NCBI GenBank assembly: GCA_031266495.1 | Contig: JAISAX010000465.1 | Coordinates: 1 to 8,500, forward strand | Reading direction: 5' to 3' | Origin: Opitutaceae bacterium | Lineage (GTDB): Bacteria; Verrucomicrobiota; Verrucomicrobiae; Opitutales; Opitutaceae | DNA: 8,500 bases | Shown here: positions 1 through 4,742 of the stretch, piece after piece | Position numbering within the stretch: position 1 is the stretch's first letter | How the letters are laid out: each line of letters opens with the position of its first letter | Translations under genes and position numbers: made by a program | The notes under the pieces: generated by a model | Seen by the model: only the letters and a program-made list of their open reading frames with translations | What the model was told of the DNA's origin: nothing | Database searches by the model: none

Positions 1-108
1 TGTTTACATGATCCGCCGGCAACTGGAGGCGGTTGGCGGCGCGCCCGCATCCGCGTTCGCATCGCCGGAACCGTCGCCGACTGCGTCCTCCCCTGTGGCT
101 TCCTCCCT

Positions 109-124
109 CCCCCCCCCCCCCCCC
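109..124. repeat. Homopolymer tract of 16 C
   Basis: An uninterrupted run of 16 C lies 134 bases before the solute-binding gene start. Such tracts are prone to slipped-strand mispairing and to sequencing length error. It lies outside any gene I can support, so an effect would have to act through transcription or spacing. Confidence 0.9.
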
Positions 125-126
125 GA

Positions 127-232
127 TCCAATGAAGAATGAACAATGCAAAATGAAGAATGGATCAAAACCGCACCGCTCTTGTGATTCCACCGGTCCGG
201 CATTCTACATTCTGCATTCTGCATTCGTCATT
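127..232. repeat. Two inverted arrays of degenerate heptamers
   Basis: The left array (127-161) reads as five 7-base units ending in AATG: TCCAATG, AAGAATG, AACAATG, CAAAATG, AAGAATG. The right array (201-232) reads CATTCTA, CATTCTG, CATTCTG, CATTCGT, CATT. The units are reverse complements of each other (CATTCTG against CAGAATG-like), so the block is a degenerate inverted repeat of heptamer arrays around a 39-base spacer (162-200). It resembles in style the short tandemly repeated heptamers known from cyanobacteria; no function is claimed. Confidence 0.8.
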
Positions 233-258
233 AGCGAAGCGTCCCCCCTTTCCACCCG

Positions 259-1887
259 ATGAAACGCATCCTTCCCTGGATCGGCCTTTGCCTGTTGCTC
301 GCGACCTTCGCGACCGCCGCCCTGCGTGTGTTCAACCGGGCGCACAACCCGGCTGGCGGCGAGGGCTCCGCCGCCGCCGCCGCCATCCACCTCCGCTTCG
401 CGCACGTGACGATCCACGAAGGCATCGTGCGCTCCTACGACGACGCCATCCGCGAATACGAACGGCTCAACCCCGGCGTGCGCGTCGAACAGATCCGCGT
501 GCCGCTCAAACTCTGGGCCTCGTGGCTGCGCACGCAGATGGTGGGCGGCACCGCGCCCGACATCGCCGACATGGACCGCGGCCAGGCCGACGAGTTTCTC
601 GCGCGCTTCTTCCTGCCGCTCGATCCGTGGACGGAGCAACCCAATCCCTGGAACGCCGGCACGCCGCTGGAAGGCGTCCCCTGGCGCGACACCTTCATCG
701 ACGGCCTCGTCAGCGCGCCCGCCTACCGGGCCTCGCTGCAGCAGGTTTACGGCATTCCTCTGACGGTCGGCACCGTGCGCGTCTTCGCCAACGCCGAATT
801 GCTCCGGCAGATCACCGGCTCGGAAGAACCTCCCCGCGACTACGCCGCGTTCATGGAGCTGTGCCACCGTATCCGGGACTACGCGCGCGAGCGCGGGGTG
901 CCCATCGTGCCGATCGCCGGTTCGCAGACGCACGCCCTGCCCATCCTCCGGCACCTCTTCGCCAGCCAGACGCAGAAGCTGGCCTTGCAGATCAACCCCT
1001 GGAAAAACCTCGGCTATTTCTCGCGCGACGTGGCGCTGGGCTACCTGCGCGGCGACTGGAACTGGAGCGGCACGCCCGCCGTCATGGACGGCGTCGCCAT
1101 CATGGGCGAAGTGGGGCGCCAGACGGTCGAGGGTTTTGCCCAGCTCCAGCGCGAGGACAGCATGTTTTACTTCACGCAGCGCCGCGCCGTCATGCTCGCA
1201 ACGGGTAGTTGGGAGGCGGATACGGTGATTTCACAGACGCCCTTCCGGCTCACGGCCTTCACCGTGCCGGTGCCTCTGCCGGAAGATCGGCAGTTCGGGC
1301 GCAATGTGCTCGGTCCGGTCTCCGAACTCGGCATCCCGCCGGGCAACGCCATGGGCGTCACCCGGGCCTCGCCGCATGCGGACCGGGCGGTGGATTTCCT
1401 GCGTTTTCTCACGAGCCAGCCCGTGTCGCAGCGGGTGATGACGGAGTCCAACCGCCTGTCGTCGGTGGTCGGGGTGACGCCGCCGCCCGGCCTCGAGGTG
1501 TTCGAACCGCTGTCGGACGGCTGGCCGTCGGGCTTTTCGTGCGAGCTGACCGGCGTGGCTGCGGGCGGCCCCGGCGAGTGTTCGCGAATCTATCGCGGGC
1601 AGCTTCACGAACTGGTGGGGCCGCGCGGTTCGGCGGAGAATTTCGCGCGCGTGATGGACGAGCTTTTCCCGGACGCGGTGCGCTCCGATTTGCGATCGGC
1701 GATTCGCGACACGAACCGCAACAGCCGGGCCGAGGACGGTGTGCTGACGGCCTTCTGGCTTGCGCCGGGCGAGGGCGACGACGCGCGCGCCAGCCGCCTG
1801 CGCGAGGCGCAGACGCTCCGCGAACTCGAGGCCGCGCAGATGGAGTACGGCCTGAAAAACTGGACACTGCCCGCCGGGCGGCGCTGA
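259..1887 (+). CDS. Family 1 extracellular solute-binding protein (ABC sugar importer type)
   Basis: A 542-residue periplasmic substrate-binding protein of the SBP_bac_1 class, expected to capture a carbohydrate and deliver it to ABC permeases. Residues 4-22 form a hydrophobic N-terminal signal or anchor. No convincing lipobox is seen: the only early Cys (11) sits inside the hydrophobic core. Family features are the lobe-one pattern YERLNPGVRVEQIRVP (67-82), GGTAPDIADMD (96-106), a YGIPL segment with VFANAELL (164-182), a variable lobe-two region, FYFTQRRAVMLATGSWE (303-319), and the late helix SPHADRAVDFLRFL (371-384). At 542 residues it is longer than the usual 400-450; the extra length is mainly after residue 410 and includes a charged helical segment (505-530). 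The gene stands alone on its strand: no permease follows, and the next genes converge on it. The start is the first ATG of the frame and lacks a ribosome-binding motif. The substrate cannot be named. Confidence 0.88.
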   Translation: MKRILPWIGLCLLLATFATAALRVFNRAHNPAGGEGSAAAAAIHLRFAHVTIHEGIVRSYDDAIREYERLNPGVRVEQIRVPLKLWASWLRTQMVGGTAPDIADMDRGQADEFLARFFLPLDPWTEQPNPWNAGTPLEGVPWRDTFIDGLVSAPAYRASLQQVYGIPLTVGTVRVFANAELLRQITGSEEPPRDYAAFMELCHRIRDYARERGVPIVPIAGSQTHALPILRHLFASQTQKLALQINPWKNLGYFSRDVALGYLRGDWNWSGTPAVMDGVAIMGEVGRQTVEGFAQLQREDSMFYFTQRRAVMLATGSWEADTVISQTPFRLTAFTVPVPLPEDRQFGRNVLGPVSELGIPPGNAMGVTRASPHADRAVDFLRFLTSQPVSQRVMTESNRLSSVVGVTPPPGLEVFEPLSDGWPSGFSCELTGVAAGGPGECSRIYRGQLHELVGPRGSAENFARVMDELFPDAVRSDLRSAIRDTNRNSRAEDGVLTAFWLAPGEGDDARASRLREAQTLRELEAAQMEYGLKNWTLPAGRR

Positions 1888-1963
1888 AGGGCGGCGGGTA
1901 TACAACTGTTTTACCAGAAGCCGTGCATCCGGTCTCGAAAAAATCGGTTTCAACGGTTTTGCA

Positions 1964-1975
1964 GGGGGGGGGGGG
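1964..1975. repeat. Homopolymer tract of 12 G
   Basis: A run of 12 G sits in the 95-base gap between two convergent genes, seven bases beyond the stop of the minus-strand DUF6883-type gene. The gap also holds a run of six A (1938-1943) and short T runs, but no clear stem-loop terminator for the solute-binding gene. The tract is a likely site of length variation or sequencing error. Confidence 0.9.
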
Positions 1976-1982
1976 CGAAAGT

Positions 1983-2324
1983 TTATCGCGGCAACACGGT
2001 GATCAGACGTGGAGGGTGTTCATTTTCCTGTATCCACACAGACGTGACACAGGGATTTCGTCCGTCCGGGGAATCAAGATGGCAACGCACTTCGTATTTC
2101 GTCCCATATGCCGAGGTTTTTTCGACGACGACAGGCTGGATGCGTCCATGTCTTTTCAGGGAATCCGCGAGGACTGTCCATTCCCTGCGAATGAATCCAA
2201 ACTGGTGAAAGAAGACTGCTTTGTCGCGGCCATCGGCATGGCACAGATCGAGAAGGTAATCCTGGATTTTAGCCTGATCGACCTGAAGTGTTTCGGAGCG
2301 GGGTAATTTGGCCGGAGGTGTCAT
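1983..2324 (-). CDS. DUF6883-type small protein, second gene of a coupled pair
   Basis: A 113-residue protein without signal peptide or membrane segment. It resembles the DUF6883 family: an N-terminal LP motif (7-8), a helix with DYLLD (22-26), then GRDKAVFFHQFGFIRREW (32-49), and a C-terminal beta-rich part with YGTKYEVRCHL (73-83), a SPDGRN turn, and VTSVWIQE followed by PRLITVLP (105-112). The family is of unknown biochemistry; I recall such domains in toxin-like contexts but cannot confirm that here. The ATG overlaps the stop of the upstream gene as ATGA, implying translational coupling and a joint function. Base composition is visibly lower in GC than the flanking genes, consistent with acquisition. 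The domain looks complete. Confidence 0.72.
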   Translation of the reverse strand: MTPPAKLPRSETLQVDQAKIQDYLLDLCHADGRDKAVFFHQFGFIRREWTVLADSLKRHGRIQPVVVEKTSAYGTKYEVRCHLDSPDGRNPCVTSVWIQENEHPPRLITVLPR

Positions 2325-2650
2325 GCGGCAGCCACCGGTTCGATTTGCCGCGCGTCGAGGGTGCTGACGACGGAGCGCGCATCTTGCGTGATGAACTCGA
2401 CTTCATACGCTTCATGTCCGGCATATATGTGGACGACGGTGCCGATCTCCCCGGCGCGTAAGTTTTCAGCGGGCAGTGGAGCGAGCAGCCTGACACGACT
2501 ATGCTCGGTGATAAGGCGGGGACTGGAGCGAGCAGAGGCATCTCGTTCCCATTGGTGAACGAAATCGAGCACAGTGGCCTGTCCGGAAGCCGGCAGAGCC
2601 TTGATTTGTTCTATGACTTCGAGCGCGCGCATAAGCCTGAAAGTAGGCAT
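2321..2650 (-). CDS. DUF4926-type small protein with DUF2281-like N-terminus
   Basis: A 109-residue soluble protein of two parts. Residues 7-36 (MRALEVIEQIKALP... VLDFVHQWE) look like the short helical segment found in DUF2281 or antitoxin-like proteins. Residues 45-106 match the DUF4926 pattern: RVRLLAPLP (52-60), then LRAGEIGTVVHIY (64-76), EAYEVEF (80-86) and a closing strand with RQIEPV (101-106). The downstream DUF6883-type gene begins inside its stop codon, so the two are one transcription unit. The start could be 2650 or the internal ATG at 2632, which better fits the N-terminal helix and has AGG four bases before it. An antitoxin or immunity-like role for this first small gene is inference from gene order only. 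Confidence 0.7.
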   Translation of the reverse strand: MPTFRLMRALEVIEQIKALPASGQATVLDFVHQWERDASARSSPRLITEHSRVRLLAPLPAENLRAGEIGTVVHIYAGHEAYEVEFITQDARSVVSTLDARQIEPVAAA

Positions 2651-2696
2651 CTGGCCCCGGAAAACAAATCTGTTTTACGGAGGTGCTCAAGCCAGG
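2651..2696 (-). promoter_or_regulatory. Probable promoter/leader of the DUF4926-DUF6883 pair
   Basis: This AT-richer segment directly precedes the pair. It holds a small inverted repeat, AAAACA (2661-2666) and TGTTTT (2671-2676), around a four-base loop. On the minus strand a TTGAGC hexamer (2687-2692) lies 17 bases before a weak TTGTTT box; this is a poor but possible sigma-70-like pair. The inverted repeat overlapping it could be an operator. Inferred from position and composition only. Confidence 0.3.
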
Positions 2697-2738
2697 GCGG
2701 CAGGCCTCGACTTTTCCAGCCGGAAAAGTCCCTGCCGC
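2697..2738. repeat. Near-perfect 42-base hairpin between transposase and small-gene pair
   Basis: The arms are GCGGCAGG (2697-2704) with CCTGCCGC (2731-2738), and GACTTTTCC (2709-2717) with GGAAAAGTC (2722-2730), all perfectly complementary. They are separated by a four-base bulge CCTC on one side and a four-base AGCC loop. It lies 36 bases beyond the transposase stop. No T tract follows directly on either strand, so it is not a standard intrinsic terminator. It could be an element end, a terminator helper, or an operator for the pair downstream. Confidence 0.8.
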
Positions 2739-2773
2739 ACGACGCGCCAGCGTCTCGCCTCTTGGCTGATTTT

Positions 2774-3748
2774 TCAGGACGGTTCGGGCCTGGCAGTAAA
2801 GGCCGCCGCTCCCGCCGCCCAGAACCGCAGGGGCGGGAGGCCCGCATTCCGGTACCCTTCCAGCGGCGTTTCCGCGTTGTAGCGGGCGAGCCACTGCGCC
2901 AGTTCCCCCCGCAAACGACAAACCTCCGCCTGCGTCGCCCGTCCGCACCGGACGGACAAGGCCCCCGCCTGCCGCCGCGGCTCCGCAAAACCGCTCTCGA
3001 ATATCCGGAAAAACCGCTCCGCGTGGCCGTTCATCGGCGGCATCTCCCGGCTCCGTATCTCCTGCACGATGCCGTGCCTCTGCCTCACATGCGCCTCGAA
3101 CCGGTTGTCGATGTACCCGCAATACGTGCTGGTCCGGCCCGTCTCCACCTGACTGATACTTCGCCTGTTCCGGGCATAGAACGGCAACGCCACCGTCTCA
3201 AGAAATCCCAACGCCGTGGCCATCGTCACATCGCGATAAAACTCCCCCGTCGCCACGCCGCCAAAAGTATCCACCGTGGCATGCAGGAACAGCCGGCCCT
3301 CCGGCAGTGCTACGGGACTATGGAACAGACACACCCGCTCGCCGGGTTTTTGCGTCTCGCGACCCCGCTCCCGTAACGCCGGGTTGTCCACCAGCAGCTT
3401 CCGGAGCCTCACCGGCCCCACCGGACGCCCGGCCAGCAAGTCGGCCTCGCTCGCGGACTGACGCCGACGTCTTGCTCCCGGCACCGACGCCGACATCGGC
3501 GCGACGTGCCGTTTGAGCAGGCGGTGTTTCAACAACAAGGCGATGCTGATCTCGTAGGACAGCACGTAGCCCAGCGCCGCCTTCACCCGCGCGCGCACCA
3601 GGCGGCACGGCTGGTCCGCCTCCTCGCGCGCCAGCCGCAACGTCATCGCTTCCGCTTCCGCGCGCTGCGCGGCGGTCAATTGCTGCAACCGTATGCGGAT
3701 GCATGCCGGCGGCTTTTTGGGTCTTTCTGTCATGGAAACTTTGTTCAT
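2774..3748 (-). CDS. IS481-like DDE transposase/integrase, catalytic Asp residues apparently lost
   Basis: A 324-residue protein with the layout of IS481-type transposases carrying an rve integrase core. Recognisable parts are KPGERV (134-139), HATVDTFGG (156-164), VALPFY (186-191), TYCG (208-211), PPMNGHAERFFRIF (237-250) and the C-terminal LARYNAETPLEGYRNAGLPP (287-306). In functional relatives I recall a QQDTF-type motif for the first Asp and LTDNGTEYCG for the second. Here the equivalent stretches are CLFHSP (140-145) and VETGRTSTYCG (201-211), so both Asp seem replaced and only Glu244 remains. The frame is otherwise open. The start at 3748 has GGAG nine bases upstream (3758-3761); the in-frame ATG at 3733 is an alternative. 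I found no terminal inverted repeats or target duplication. It is either a decayed element kept open by high GC or a repurposed protein. Confidence 0.8.
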   Translation of the reverse strand: MNKVSMTERPKKPPACIRIRLQQLTAAQRAEAEAMTLRLAREEADQPCRLVRARVKAALGYVLSYEISIALLLKHRLLKRHVAPMSASVPGARRRRQSASEADLLAGRPVGPVRLRKLLVDNPALRERGRETQKPGERVCLFHSPVALPEGRLFLHATVDTFGGVATGEFYRDVTMATALGFLETVALPFYARNRRSISQVETGRTSTYCGYIDNRFEAHVRQRHGIVQEIRSREMPPMNGHAERFFRIFESGFAEPRRQAGALSVRCGRATQAEVCRLRGELAQWLARYNAETPLEGYRNAGLPPLRFWAAGAAAFTARPEPS

Positions 3749-3802
3749 TGCGGGATTCTCCGGACGCCCCGGACGGCACGCGTTGCCTCACCGCGTAGCC
3801 TG

Positions 3803-3824
3803 CCACACGCCTCCGTGCGTGTGG
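3803..3824. repeat. Hairpin in the transposase leader
   Basis: CCACACGC (3803-3810) and GCGTGTGG (3817-3824) form an 8-bp perfect stem with a six-base loop, 55 bases before the transposase start on its own strand. It could be part of the element's end or an RNA structure limiting transposase expression; nothing distinguishes these. Confidence 0.6.
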
Positions 3825-3863
3825 GCCGTTTGCCTCTCCGCGCTTGCGGGCGGCGTCTCCGGG

Positions 3864-3971
3864 AAAAAAAGAAAAACTCCGGAACGGGTGCTCAACCGGG
3901 ATAACGCTTGTGTTACGATGGACCGGCAATCCCTTGCCGGGTCCACGTTATCCCTGTTTCCCGTTCCGGAG
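3864..3971 (-). terminator. Large three-tier intrinsic terminator of the minus-strand operon
   Basis: Read on the minus strand, three perfect or near-perfect stems nest. The base is CTCCGGAACGGG with CCCGTTCCGGAG (12 bp, 3960-3971 with 3877-3888). The middle is GGGATAACG with CGTTATCCC (9 bp, 3946-3954 with 3898-3906). The tip (3934-3945 with 3919-3929) pairs 11 bp with one bulged base around a four-base loop. An asymmetric 12-base bulge (3907-3918) separates middle and tip. The base stem is followed directly by TTTTTCTTTTTTT (complement of 3864-3876), the signature of Rho-independent termination. It lies beyond the PEP-CTERM gene and before the transposase, so it would end the operon and insulate the transposase. 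The stem is far larger than a usual terminator. Confidence 0.88.
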
Positions 3972-4001
3972 AAAATGTCCGGAGCGGCGGTCTTTTTCTG
4001 T

Positions 4002-4036
4002 CAAACGCCGAACGTCAAACGTCGGACGTCGAACCG
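4002..4036. repeat. Five-unit heptamer array after the PEP-CTERM gene
   Basis: The units are CAAACGC, CGAACGT, CAAACGT, CGGACGT and CGAACCG, giving a consensus CRAACGT with exact 7-base phasing. It overlaps only the out-of-frame extension of the PEP-CTERM open frame and falls outside the gene if the frameshift is corrected, sitting between its repaired stop (4053) and the terminator. Confidence 0.8.
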
Positions 4037-4698
4037 CCGCCGCTCCGGCCGTTCAGCGCCGCCAGCGACGGCGCAGCATCACTACGCCGAGAACCGCCAG
4101 CCCGGCCTAGCGCCGCATACGTCGCGGACTCCGGCACGGCGAGGGTGCCGGGGATGCCTTTCATCACAGCCGGATTCGTCACATAATCGTAGGCACCGGA
4201 AACCATCGTCGGACCACCTACCGAATTAAGCGTGGCATATCCTCCGACCCAAGCTTGGGAGACCTGCGTGCCTTGGATCAGGTCCCAATAATCTCCCCAC
4301 ACCTGGCCGGGCACCCCGTACAGATCGGAAAGCTGGATCGCCTCTCCGGGTGTGTATTGGAAAATACGCACCTCCGTATAGATCGGGGCACCCTTTTCCG
4401 CCATGATCTGGCCGGTGAGGAGGGCTTCATCTCCGGGCGGATATTTGGAGTCGTCGCCCCACCACCAGCCGTTCTCGTCCATGACGCCCGCCTGCACAAA
4501 CGACAGGGGATCTGTCGAGTCGCGGTAGCCCCACCACAGCGTGGCCACATAGCCAGCCGCGGAGGTTACGATGCCGTTGGTATCCCTATAACTTTCATCC
4601 GCCCAACTGTTGATGACGATCAATTGGGCGGCCTGACTGGTCAGGGCACCTCCCAATGCAATCACTGCAGCGAGCATTCCTGCTGTCTTATTCTTCAT
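4015..4698 (-). CDS. PEP-CTERM surface protein with frameshifted sorting tail
   Basis: The start at 4698 has AAGGA seven bases upstream (4706-4710) and begins a typical signal peptide (MKNKTAGML..., likely cut after Ala23); the longer open frame from 4863 is rejected. As read, the protein has 227 residues: a Trp/Tyr/Gly-rich exported domain of unknown function with WWGYRD and ENGWWWGDDS, then the sorting motif VPESATYAAL (188-197). After Leu197 the frame gives a non-hydrophobic tail. Skipping one base (A at 4108 in the plus numbering) instead gives AGLAVLGVVMLRRRWRR and a stop at 4053-4055: exactly the transmembrane plus arginine end of PEP-CTERM proteins, 214 residues in all. Such proteins are normally processed by an exosortase and displayed at or beyond the outer membrane. 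It lies 44 bases after the InlB-repeat gene and is probably cotranscribed with it. Either a true mutation releases it unanchored, or the base is a sequence error. Confidence 0.85.
   Translation of the reverse strand: MKNKTAGMLAAVIALGGALTSQAAQLIVINSWADESYRDTNGIVTSAAGYVATLWWGYRDSTDPLSFVQAGVMDENGWWWGDDSKYPPGDEALLTGQIMAEKGAPIYTEVRIFQYTPGEAIQLSDLYGVPGQVWGDYWDLIQGTQVSQAWVGGYATLNSVGGPTMVSGAYDYVTNPAVMKGIPGTLAVPESATYAALGRAGGSRRSDAAPSLAALNGRSGGGSTSDV
4053..4110 (-). pseudogene. Out-of-frame remnant of the PEP-CTERM anchor
   Basis: The bases encode, in the frame one base off from the gene, a hydrophobic helix AGLAVLGVVML followed by RRRWRR and a TGA. The canonical reading is restored by treating CTAGGCC at 4104-4110 (minus strand) as CTGGCC. 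Confidence 0.85.
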
Positions 4699-4705
4699 GA
4701 TATTT

Positions 4706-4710
4706 TCCTT
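4706..4710 (-). promoter_or_regulatory. Ribosome-binding site of the PEP-CTERM gene
   Basis: AAGGA on the minus strand, seven bases before the ATG at 4698. It decides this start over the longer open frame upstream and is the clearest Shine-Dalgarno motif in the window; most other genes here lack one. Confidence 0.7.
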
Positions 4711-4742
4711 GCTTTTTGTTGTTAGTACTAACCGTTTTCCCA

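Larger units (their letters stand above)
1..258. other. Upstream region of the solute-binding gene, no confident gene
   Basis: No gene can be supported here. One forward frame (from base 2) is open to the stop at about 260 and could be the Ala/Pro/Ser-rich C-terminal tail of a gene starting outside the window, but the reverse strand is equally open and GC-rich, so codon bias does not decide. Another forward frame stops at 9-11 (TGA) and could equally be the end of an upstream gene. The right half is repeats (a C tract and heptamer arrays). Immediately before the ATG at 259 the sequence is pyrimidine-rich (CCCCTTTCCACCCG), so there is no Shine-Dalgarno motif. No convincing -35/-10 pair was found. 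Confidence 0.5.

Noticed and set aside
8..262. Plus-strand open frame through the poly-C tract
   Set aside because: Its second half translates the heptamer arrays and it has no domain; only its first part could be a tail of an upstream gene, which cannot be decided here.
159..1208. 349-codon open frame on the plus strand overlapping the solute-binding gene
   Set aside because: Product is Arg/Ala/Pro-rich with no domain; it is a frame shadow of the GC-rich solute-binding gene.
1209..2306. 365-codon plus-strand open frame running past the end of the solute-binding gene
   Set aside because: Low-complexity composition in its first half and antisense to the DUF4926/DUF6883 pair in its second; no recognisable domain.
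2501..3376. 291-codon plus-strand open frame opposite the transposase
   Set aside because: Antisense shadow; the minus frame carries clear integrase-core motifs.
3883..3896. GGTGCTCAA shared with 2682-2690, considered as an element end repeat
   Set aside because: Short, in direct rather than inverted orientation, and partly inside the terminator loop; no extended match.
3877..3971. Possible integron attC site, because of the imperfect hairpin with unpaired bases
   Set aside because: The core sites do not match GTTRRRY/RYYYAAC, and the adjoining T tract explains the structure as a terminator.
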